Source: Takakia lepidozioides
Taxonomy: Eukaryota; Streptophyta; Takakiopsida; Takakiales; Takakiaceae
NCBI GenBank assembly: GCA_030704615.1
Contig: CM060734.1
Coordinates: forward strand, 37,340,042 to 37,404,041
DNA: 64,000 nucleotides
Direction of reading: 5' to 3'
Shown here: positions 12,627 through 24,600 of the stretch, in pieces
Numbering within the stretch: the stretch's first letter is position 1
Layout: each line of letters starts with the position of its first letter
Translations under genes and position numbers: made by a program
Notes under the pieces: generated by a model
What the model saw: only the letters and a program-made list of their open reading frames with translations
Databases searched by the model: none
What the model was told of the DNA's origin: nothing

Positions 12627-15600
12627 TTAGTGAGAGTAATGGGGTGGTCTTCGGGAGGCATTTAGAGAGGCTGCCCCTGGCTCTTTTCTTCCCTTAACTT
12701 GAGCGCGGCTCAAACTGTCCAAACCAGATAGGATGTCGTCCACTGTTGTACACATTGGAGTGCCTTGTCCCCTCCCCCTTTCCAGATCCTGAAAACAAGC
12801 GAAGTCTTATTGGAGTATACAAAAACAAATACTCTGCCAGCTCACAGTTACTTCAAGATTGTCTTGCAGATGCCTGATATGACAAAATATGTGGTAGGCT
12901 ACAGCAACCACTAATCACCGCCACAAAAATTATTCATGACAAAGAGAGCACATAAGAATGCACCTTTTGTCTTTTAAATGGAGGTGGTCCACTAGACAAT
13001 TGGTGCCTCAAAGGAAATGGAGCCTCCTGAATGTTTGAATGTCTTGAGGTTTGAGGCCGCCCCAATTTGCTGTCCACTCTCGCCTGTGATTGCCCATGTT
13101 CGTTGTGGTAGCTGGGTGACACTGCAGAGGCCAGTGGTCTCCGCTCTGATGCTTGGGTATCTCCATGCTTCTCCCTAGAGGCAGAAGAACCTGAGATTCA
13201 TAACAGTGTTACAAGAGCCAAGATCTTGGCTTCCCAGAAAAAATAATTAAGTTGAGCTGAGGTACTCTTCGAAGTTTTCACAGAACGTCGGAGTGCAAAC
13301 TGTGCCCAGAGTCCATCCATTTCATATGTTAATCCCTAGTATTCTTGGGTTAACATTAGGCAAGGACAGGGCTGCACTGGCCAAGACCACCACCCAATAG
13401 AACCTTTTTCCAATCGTTATTGGGAGTTTGGGCCTGTTGGAGGCTGGACTTACCCAATAACTATTGGAATAAGGGATGTACTCCAACAGAAAAACACAAC
13501 ATCATACTCCAACAGTGGCATCCAACAGCAATAACTAATACCATATTGGCTTACTATTGGGCTGGTGCCACCATGAGCCATAAGATTAACCAATAAGTAT
13601 TGTTTTACTGAAATCCAACACCTATTGGCAGTATGGCCTTACCCTTAGAGCAAAAGACTTCACTCTATATGTACTCGGTGGTAGCCTGGCACTGCTTAAT
13701 GATCAATACCATTTTAAAACATAAGTGCTCTCCCAAAATCGCACAGCCCCTCGTAGCCACCCAGTATATTTCTTGTATTTTTGCAAATCTCTGGGCCAAA
13801 GCCCCTAACTTTGTAGCAATAGCCCCTTTAAGAACTGGTTGGTTACATTAAGGCAGTACTTATAATAGCATAGAATATTTAACTGGATAGCAATGTTGCC
13901 ACAAACAAACTGCAAGGAGAGAAAGGAAGGCAGTAGAACGGGACAAGAATGACCTGCTCTTGGTTGGATCGTATTCCCACTGCCACCTCTTTTTGGCCTG
14001 TCTGAAAGGAGAGTTCCAGTTGAAGAGCTTATAAACCCTGAAGGCATAACGGCAGCAACCTCCGCCCTCTGTCTCTTGCGAGTCGCTGCAAATTGAGTTT
14101 CATGGGCTTGTTGTTTGCCTAAAATTTGACGAGGCCTGGACCCATCATCGACTTCAGATGACTTCAACTGAACCCTTGCTGATTTTCCCAACCTCTCAGC
14201 CTCAGGGTGCTTCATTGTTCCTACAGGGTTTTCACCTCTGTGATGCTCTATATCTATCTCTTCAAAACCCGCACTCCTCTTTGATTCTCTTGCGTTTTGA
14301 TTAGATGAGGGGCCAGTATTAAATTGCAAAGGATTGACCTCTGCACTTGGCTGATTCAACCTCCAGTCTACACGTGAGTCACTAGTTCCTGCAGGACTTT
14401 CCCTCAGACTCTGCGGCCCTGGGATTCTCTGTGTTCTACTATATCCCTCCTTTCCTCTTTTGTCCAACTGTAGTCTGTCAGGATCAATTCTACATCCACG
14501 TGAGGGCAACTCCCTAGGTGAAGACACATGATTGAAGTTCTGAGGAACAGAATACTCACCTTCTCGTCGACTACTCCCATCTACAATTCCGCTTTGGTCT
14601 AGAAGAGTTACTCTGTCTTTCAACTCATCCCTCTCCCCTCTGTGTCCTTCCCTGGACTGATGCTCTCGAGAGTGTGCCCTACGTCTCCCTCTCCTATCAC
14701 ATTCTTTCGACCTATCTCTATCCTTGTGTTCGCGGCTGCCATCACTGTCACGGTGCCTTTCTCTCCTATGATCTCTGTTCCTTTCATCGCCGCTGTTTCC
14801 TCTATTGCGTTGATTCTCTCTCCGATGCTGCTCACTGAACTTTCTGCCATCAGCTTCACAATGTCTATCCCTCGAGACTTCTCTAGCCTGTCCCTTGTTT
14901 CCCCTGTGAACACTATCTATTCTATTTTCTTGAACATGTTCCCCATCTTGCCAGGATCCCTCTGTTGATGTCTTCAGGATTTGTCCATTACAGTGCCCTC
15001 TTTCTGTCTGTACATCATTCAGCAAGCCACTATCTCCACACCTTCCTTCAATGGCATTGTCCAGGCAGGCTTCCCCTTCTCTTTTGCCTCGTTCTTTAAG
15101 TTGTCGACCCTCCTCTTTCACTGCATCTTCAGAATTGGATGCAAAAAGCTTGTCTCTCTCTCTTGTCATGTCTCTCCTTTTACATGCTGTCAATGAGTGC
15201 TTTTCACTTGTCATCACGTCCATATGGTCTGAGACCAACTTGGTGGCAAGTGCCGGAACATTCCTTGGGATAAGGCGAGAAGTATCCACCAGTGGTTCTC
15301 CTTCAAAAACATAAGGGCGCTTGATTGGAAACAACACATGCCTCTCCTTTGCATTAGAAAGCAACGCAGCCCAGGGGGGGCTCCCTTGGAGGGTAGCTGC
15401 ATTCCCAACAATCCACAGTGAAAATCTGGCACGTGTCAGTGCAACATTCATGCGCCGAACATCAGCCACAAACCCAATGCTTCCACGATTTACTTCACCA
15501 TTCCTATTACTCTCTCGCCCTGTTGTCGCCCGGACTGTGGACAAAATTAGAATGTCGACTTCACGTCCTTGAAATCCATCCACAGTATTAAACTCAATGT

Positions 15601-18600
15601 CACATGCTGCACCAGAACCTAGTGCACGAATAAAGCAATTCCGAAGCAGTGATAGCTGCTGCTTGTACGGTGTTATGACCCCAAAGCGCCCTGGCCTCAC
15701 CTCAGCTGAATACCTGGTAAAATTCCACCAAATGCAGCAGCAGCAAAGAAGTTTGAGTGCCAACTCACAGATGTGAAAGAACAGAAACTACCATGACAAA
15801 GACCACCCTGTTGTAGGAGAAAAACCGAGCACCAATCCAGGTCCATAATGAGCCATAGAGACAACCTCAATTCATCTGACTACATGGTTCCCATCTTTAA
15901 TCAGAGTAATGCATCTTAGAGCCATCTGGCCTACCTTTTGGATATCTAATCCCAAGATGGAGGGTAATGGGTCAAAAACATGTGGCAGCCTGGTGATCTC
16001 TTGCACCAGTACTTTCCACAAAACTCATCCTAATAGTGTAGCTAAAATCTTTTGTGTGGTGGTTGAGCCCTGGTCTGTACTGGAGACTCCTTGGTTTTTT
16101 AAGGAGCCGCAACCCAGGAATGTATGTCATCCTTGAGAATGGGGTTCATGGTTCCTCTACCATATGATAGCTGAACCCCCCCCCCCCGGCCATGGAGGTG
16201 AAGCATTCTAATGACTGCTGCTGCTTCAGGGAAGGCAATATGAAAATTCAAACAATTACTAACGACCTCAAGGCACACAACTGGAGATACCTGTGCTTTA
16301 AAGCCTGAAAAACACCAAGGGCTGCTTCTGCCTCAGCTTCATTGCATAAAGACTGAGAAACAGAGGTGGACTTGGTGCGCTCATAGCCCTCGACCACATC
16401 AAAGAACACATAGGGACCAAAGCACCAATCCTTGTGAAAGGGCGCACTTCGACTTCCTTCTCTCAGACCATCTGTCAACTGGTTCTCATAGAAGTGCACT
16501 GACGGAAACTGCCGAATCTCTGGGTGCATTCGATACTGCGAGTTTTCCACAAGGTGTCCAAGCCATCAGCAGTTATAAAACCCAGATGCATATGCTTTAA
16601 GATACCTGGAAGACACAATGTAACTCTTCTTGCGATCTTGTTGAAACATATCAGCCTTTGGAGAATATTAACCTGAGTACTAAGCATCATCACGGGGTAG
16701 CCAGCCCGCTGTAGTCGCTCAAACATACTGCACTCATATGACATCTTTGATGCTTCTTGGGAAAGCACTGTCGCTGGAAGCTGTTTTGGATCTCCAACCT
16801 GTGGTAGGACAAGTCAGATCAACATAATACTGCCTCTACATAGACAGAAGATAAAGAATGATGAGGAACAGACAGACCCCTGATCCTGAAGGCGCTTCTG
16901 CAAGAAATGAAATGAAATGCTACTTTATAATGTCCGCGGAAAGCTCAAAGAGCTTATGGGACAAGAAAGAAAGAGAGACGAAAAAGAAAGAGAAATGAAA
17001 TGAAATGGTACTTTATAACGAGAAAGAGAGACTTACCATCACACATCTAGCATGTGTTTGTGCAAGAAGCTGCAGCGGGATGAGAGTTGCTGGCTCCAGA
17101 GCCTGCAAACAATTGACTGGATTTTAATGCCATGCATCCTACACTACAAGACAGCAAAAAAGATCCAAAGAACTCGGGAAAGTGTGCACAGAAAATAACA
17201 CTTAATACAGCCAGACAGCTGAAATTAACAAAGGGAAGAATGATCAACTGCCAGCAATGCGATTGCGAGTCAAAATAACAGAGGCCTGGCGGTGATATGA
17301 TGTTTGGGCTATTGAGGCACTAGAAATAAGAGAGCTAAGTGCAGTATGTCAAAATGACATGCCTGTGCAGCTTCGTCAATAACCACTGCACTGAAAAAAC
17401 CGTCATCTGAGGGTGCACGTGCTTTCTTGTTCCCCATTACAGATTCCATGCATGCAGCATATATATCACCTCCACAGCCACTCAGAGTAGTAACCACCAC
17501 ATCAGCCTCTCGAATTATTGTCTTGCGGATTGCCTGCCACAAGAGTCCCAAGAAACCAGTATAGAAGGTAAGTCATCACCACTGTGACCCATTGATGTTA
17601 CCAACCAAAAAGAAGTGCAGTGTGTTGGTGGTGACGCTCCATCTAGGTAAATTCTTGAGGTGAGTGCTCTGACAGGTTGACACATCCACCATGCCAGATT
17701 GAGCTTTACATTCTCAAACCACTCAGACACCTAAACCATACAAGTATTCGGGCTGTCAACACAGCTGAAATATAGGATGGCAAGCACCTGAATCCAAAGC
17801 ATTGGTGCACTTGATCTATGTTGAAACCTTACCTGCCGCTTGGCTCTTCCCTCATCCATCAATTTTCTCGCCTCCTTTTCTGCAGATGCTAGCTCCATGG
17901 ACAGCTCGCGACGCTGCCGATACAAACTATTGAGCTTTGCTTTCACTGCCTCTTCTCCTTCTTGCATGACTCTGGTTGCTTGTTTCACTGCATCAGATTG
18001 ACAAACCTCATTGTCTGAGGACCTACTTTGTCGTTCCATCCTGGCTTTGGTCTCCTCTCCATGGCCACCAGACACATCATCTCCTTTCTCACCTCTCTCA
18101 CGCTGGGAGTGGAGAGACTCTAGAACCTGGGTTTCACTTTCACAGTGTGAGTTGAACAAGATCATGATTGAGGAGGCTCATAGTACAAATGAAAAAAAAA
18201 AAACATGGAAAAGAAAACATGTACATAGATGAATGGAAAAAATTAAACCTTCCTACTCAAAATTAAGTCTCTTCCAGAGAATGTACTCATAAGACGTTGT
18301 TTGGCGTAGCCTTGTGACATTGACCCTGCGCCCAGTTTGAGCGGAACACAAAGGGACAGAAACTAATTTTGTCAGGGGCTGATACCGGTAATTGATCCAA
18401 GTTTCCCAGATACCTATCCTCTAGAAATCCCTTCACAGAAACATCAATCTGCTTTGTGTGATTTGCCCAATAACTAGACCCCTAAAGGACCTGGGCTTTT
18501 GGCTCAGCCTCAAGATTTTCAAAGTTGGGAAATAGAGGTACAGGAACAATTCTCTTGATGGATTTGAAGAGGGTGTCTCTCTAGTGAGAGTTCCCAGGAC

Positions 18601-21600
18601 AATGAATCAGAAAGTGGCTATTGTCTTCAGGTTGCCCACACAACAGGCATGTGCAATCCCCCTTTCCTCTCTGCGTCTCTTTGCTGTTCAAATTTTGGCA
18701 TCCCGCCCTGAGTTTAAATTTCAGTCTGGTGCCAAGAGTGGGTAAACCATTGAGGTCATCCATGATGGCCTCACCCATCAAAGACTGGAAAAAAGTTCAG
18801 GGAAGTTTTCTGCCTACCTTCATTTTCATCAGACAATTCCTGGCAACAGACATGGCTTTGGACACTACAGCCTCTAAGTCAAGTTTATCCAGCAGGGTCA
18901 AGACTTGCAGACGTAGATTCAGATCCTTGAAAATCTCTTCTACCCTCTTCCACCAGAACTTAGCCTGTTTGACAGGGCAATCCTGCTTCCAAGATATAGA
19001 GTTGATTAACTTAGTCATATACTTCTGATATTAGTCATACGTTGCAGCTGACCCCACCATCTGACCTTGAGTTCATCTCATCGGGAGCTTAAGGGAGGAA
19101 TGCCAAACTCACCCCGAACAGCCACATTAGCTGTTTTGGAGCATGCTGACATGCACTCCTTGAGCACCCCCACTTGAATGGATTCTAGAGACTTAGCCTG
19201 GTTGGAGTCTCTTCCAGAGAATAATTATAAATAGAAACTCAACGTAGACTAGCACACCTTCCCTCTTAAACGTTTGCAAACAAAAGCATTACACTCACAA
19301 AAGAAAAAACAAAACACCCCTCAGTGCATACAAAGTGAAACTAGCAGTCTATACCTGAATGCCCTCGATAACTTCCTCAAGCTTCGTGCGCAGTACTGCA
19401 GTTCGTTTTTGCGTGACTTCCTCCATAGCATCTGCTGCACTCTGTTTCTCAGCTCCAAGGCGCTCTTCGACCAACGTATCCATGAAAACTGGCATCGAAT
19501 CAGGATGCACAGTTTTCACATTTCCAACCCTCACCAAGGTTGGACGGAAATAGTTCCCATCAGCCCCATACAATCCATGCTTGCACATACGGGCTACCAA
19601 TTCGTCCACAGCCGCGTTGGATTGAGCACAGACCAACACCCTGTGTTTGTGAGGCCCACCCCATCCAGTGTCACTGGAAACCCCAACCCCATGGGCCTCA
19701 TTTCCAGTCGAGTGTATCTCTCTTGCGAGCGCGGCATCTTGCCACGCGCGAGCCAAAGCAGCAGATTCCTGCATAGATGACCGTCGTGGAAAGGAAACAG
19801 ATCCATTTGAGTTTCTTTGTTGAAAGGAGATGGATTGATTCTCCTTCCCTGAACGAGTTGGCAATTGCCGACCTCCAGTTAGGAGAGCACTTACAATGGC
19901 CACAATAGTTCTGGTTTTACCTGTGCCTGTCACAAAGATACAGTTACACATGTTCAGATTAGCACTACAAATGAATCTCAGATCTGCCATCTCATCAAGA
20001 TCAAGGCAGGTTAAATCTCTTCAATCAACCTCCTAGACCCTAGAAGCCTAGGAGTTGTTTCAGAGACAATCCCTGGTCTTCAGTATCGAGATGACCTAAA
20101 AAGAATAATCTTTCCCAAAGAAAGGACAGATGTAACATCATCTCATCTGCAATATTTTGAAATCTCTATCTATTTTGTGGTAGTTCTGTGTTTCTTGGAA
20201 TTAGGTGACTTATCACAACAAAGGATCCTTTTCATACTAAGGATATTACTTGCAGCTACCATAGAATGTCAGATGGAAAACGCAGGCAAGGCAACCAAAA
20301 CTCTAATTCTTCTCCATATATATTCACACCCATCCATTGGCATGTCGATCAGATGTGTGCAGAGCTGTACGCTCTGTAAATCACAGACGCTGACCTCTTC
20401 TTTCTTTCCTTCAAGTTGCAATCTTCTTTCCTTGCTAAAATCAGATTTTCTCCTCGTTTTTTTTGGTCCCTCCTTAAACCTCATAGAGACCCTCCCCCAC
20501 TCACTGACATTCACATCTGGCATGAGTATGCAGTCTTTGTACCATTCCCCAACCCAAACTCCCTCTCCTATAACATCTAAACCCCTTCACTTCTCTCTCT
20601 TTACTACGGCCAATGTCAGTAAGGCAATCAAGAAGCTGCAAAATGGCAGAGCAGTAGACATTGCAGGACTTCAGAGTGAATTCATCAAGCATGCTGTACC
20701 TACTTTAACCCCTTTTATAGCTAACCTCTTCAATGAGGTGGTGCAACGGGGCTTTCCCACAGAGTGGACAAAGAGCATCATCCACCCACTCTTCAAGAGC
20801 GGTGACAGGCTCGCACCGACCAACTATCGTACTATCATGGTGTCCTCGGTACTTGCTAAACTGTTTGGGGCAGTAGTGGCCATGGAACTGGATGATTGGG
20901 CTGAGTCCTCTCGCATTCGTGCTGAGGGACAGGCTGGTTTCCGTCGCAACAGATCCACTATTGACCACATCTTCACTCTTCAGGTTATGGTGGAAAGTGC
21001 ACGCTATGACAAAAGAATGGTCTATGTTTGCTTCGTGGACTTTCACAAAGCCTTTGATTCAGTTCCTCGGGACCTTCTCTTCCAACGGCTCCATAGAGTG
21101 GAAGTCCCTCCAGACATCCTTTGTGCCATCTCTTCTATGTATGAGATTGTCACTGGCATGGTCCACGTCGCTGGTGAATTCTCAGCCGAGGTCCACAGCA
21201 ACATTGGAGTCAAACAGGGCTGCCCCCTTTCACCTACCCTGTTCGGGATCTACATTGACGCTTTGGAGAATTACATATCCAAAAACCATGGGGTTGGGGT
21301 ACCATTGGATGGGGGACCAACGCAATCAGATCTCCTCTACGCTGATGATGTTGCCCTTTTGGCACTATCCCCGGTCTTCCTGCAACGCCATCTCAAAATT
21401 TTGGAACAGTTCTGCAAAGACTATGGGATGCAAGTCAATCTTAGCAAGACCAAGATCATGGTCTTCAATGGCCAGGCTGATCGTAGATTCATCTTCAACC
21501 AGCAAGAAATTGAGATTGTGAAATCATACCGATACCTGGGTCTGGTTATCCACTCCCCCAAGTTTCACTTTGCAGCCACTGCCTTGGACAGATTGACTAA

Positions 21601-24600
21601 AGGTAAGGCGGCCTCCGTCCGCCTTCAGGCCAAATGCAAGCAAATACATCTGCGTCATCCCCCAACCAAAAAGTGGCTGTTTGACACTGTCGTCAGCCCT
21701 GCTACCATCTATGGTTGTGAGTTCTGGGCACCTGGTGTCCCTGTCTCCTGGTGGGAAAAGAATTTGGAACCATTACAGTCATCTTTTCTCCAAGCAATGC
21801 TTGGCGCCAGGAGCACAACTCCATCTCAGATCCTAGGGGCAGAGTTCGCATGTGTACCATTGCAATCCGAGGCCCTCTTCCGGCTTACAATCTTTCTCCA
21901 TAGATTACAGGGCCTTCCACCCAAGGGGCTCGTGGCAAGGGCCCTCACAACATCTATGAGGCTCAAAGCTGCAGGTTTCAGGAACTCCTGGTATGCTCGA
22001 GTGGACAGTTTATTTCAACGTAACGGACTTTCTACTGCTTTCCTATTACCAATGAATCCAGAGAAGGTGGACATCACGTCCAGACATGACCGCAACAGAC
22101 TCATTAGGAGAGAGCTTATGGAATTACATGTCCAGACAACTTGGAAGCTACCCAATCTCACAACAAAGCTCCACTTCTATCGAGAGACATTCTTGGTGCT
22201 CTGCGACAATAGAATCTTGAGACCAAATTACCTTTCAGCATCCTTATCTCCTTCCCTCCTGAGGGCATTGGGGCAGTTCAGGGTGGGTTCCCACAACCTA
22301 CGGATAGAGACTGGCAGATGGGAAAACCTGCAACGGGAGGACCGCCTATGTCCAGCTTGCATAGGGCGCAGCCAGGAAATCGAAACTGAAGAACACTTCT
22401 TCTTCTACTGCCCTCTATACTACGAGATCCGTGGGAGATTCCACTGTTTATTCAGTGGAACCCAAACTCTCACTGATGTCTTCCACTATGAGGATCAAAA
22501 ATGCTTGGCAGCCTACCTGCACGAGGCCTTCACCCTTCGACATTCGCTAGAACATTAATTGTGGTTTCTGGACTTGTTCCTCTCTCATGTTTCCATTTTG
22601 TCCCATAAGCTCTATGAGCTTTCTGCGGACGTTATAAAGTACCATTTCATTTCCTTCTCAACATAATTTTATTTCCCATAACTCGGTAGCTTGATTATTG
22701 ATGGTAGCTCCCAATGGTGAGAACCTTGTTTCCCTTCAGAAATGTTGTGAAAGATGAAGCCCAATCAGAGCACATTCTGATGTTGAAAAATTGACGGCAA
22801 GCAGTACAGACAAATTTGTCTCTTAGCATTTAGGGGTTGCGACCTGTTACATCTAAATGTGGTGCACTTTCCACCAGTCAGCAGTCCCTATTCTGAGACA
22901 AAGTAAGCAGATCCTTTTCAAGGATATAAAAGATAGATGCAATTGCTTCTGAGCATATCCACCCCCTTTGTTACCTGGAGGTCCTTGTACCAAAGCCAGC
23001 TGGTGCTCCGTCGCTGCACTTCCTCTCTTCCCTATAGCCGCTGCAATAGCGCAAAGCTGGCTCTCGTTGTAATCCCCTCTTAATTTGGACTGGAGAGCCA
23101 TGGGTAAGCTCTGTAAACCAGTCAAGAGGGCAGATGGATCCCTCACCAAGCCTGCTGGGCACAAAATGGTAGGCAATAGGGGCAGGCTTCCAGCAGCAGA
23201 GAGGGCTTGGAATTCACGTAGCTGGGGGGTCAGGGAGAGAATACGGGTAATATGCCATTTGCTGCGGTCAACCAGCAGTCGTTTTGCCTTGACCAGGCGA
23301 GAATTGCCAGTGTGAAGGTACAGCTTCAAAAGTACAATTGTCGCACGGCTCTTGTTCTCTCTCTCCCTACGCTCCACCTGTGAAAGGAGCAGAAATTTGC
23401 TGAGTTTTCAATTAGCAGAGGAATGAACTATATCTTTCCTATGAGCAAGCAAGGCTAACAATGTCAAAAAAAGGACATGCATATAACTCCAGAGAAATGA
23501 CTCTCCACTCAATGATTCTCACTTCTATGATAACAAGAGGTTATTATTGGAGGAACAGATTCCAAAACCTTAACATTGCAGGCAGGGAAAAACATGATTT
23601 TTGGTGCATTTGGGCTACTCTAGAAGATATACTGCACACAATATTAAATGTTTTCCTTGGGATTACTCTGCATTGAATGAGTTGACCATACCCCAGCCCA
23701 TGGACAGAATGTAATTAAAAGAAACTCATTGCATGTCAAGGTGGCCCATGGGACACAGTTGGACAAGACAGAAAAGAGGGTGAATGAATGAGACGCTGAG
23801 AAAGAAGAGGAGGAAGGGCCACGGAACCAAACAGAAAGAGATAAAGAAACTAATGTATCACATCAGTCGGAGGCCCAAGGGACACAGGTCGAACAACCAA
23901 TAACCCCACTAAACCATAGAACCACAAAAGTGGGGCAGGAACAGCAATCTGTACTTGCAAAGCCTTATGGCCCCACGCACAAGCCACTTTTAAGGGGAAG
24001 GAAAAAAGCAAAAACACCTTGGCAAGCATATGGCAGCTTTGAGGTTCACCAAGACGCAGTGGCTGCCGGGTCAACAACAAGAGATCATTCTCTATGCACG
24101 CTCGTGCTGCACCATCCGCCCCTCCGTCAGCCATAAATCGCCCAAGCTGGAAGGTATCCACGCGCTCCAGAGACATTAATCTCAGAACCCCAGTTGTCAT
24201 TCCGTCCGCCAGTGCCAGCTCCCCATGAGAGCGCTGCAATTGAGCCTTGAATTCTTCCAACACCAGTGGCTGAAATACCTCTAAATACTTCTGGGTCGAC
24301 TCAAATGTAAGAGGCACCTTGACTAGTGGCTTAGAGAAGTCACTTTCAGGGCAAAATTCTCCCATCCCAGTTACAGAAAAATAGTCTATGGCGAGAATCC
24401 ATTGAAACCACTCGTCCAATCGAGGAGGTGGTCCTCGGGAAGCTGGAGTACGAACACCACCACCTAACCGACCTTGCTCTCCAGGCATTTGCAGAGTGAT
24501 GATTTGGCGCCTTGGTTGATTGACATCTTTCAAGGACTGTGTTGACGGCTTTCGTGCACTATCTAGGGCCTTGGCTAGTGGGTCTGAATCATTATCCATG

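Noticed and set aside
13805-13953. Extension of the large helicase exon to the frame's stop at 13805
   Set aside because: A donor at 13954 joins in phase to two further exons with a clean stop at 12627; the extension is AT-rich and not protein-like.
20177-20586. N-terminal 130 codons of the 793-codon LINE frame as real protein
   Set aside because: LINE-like residues appear in another frame in this stretch (for example PRFFWSLLKPHRDPP), so the open frame here is probably chance after a frameshift.
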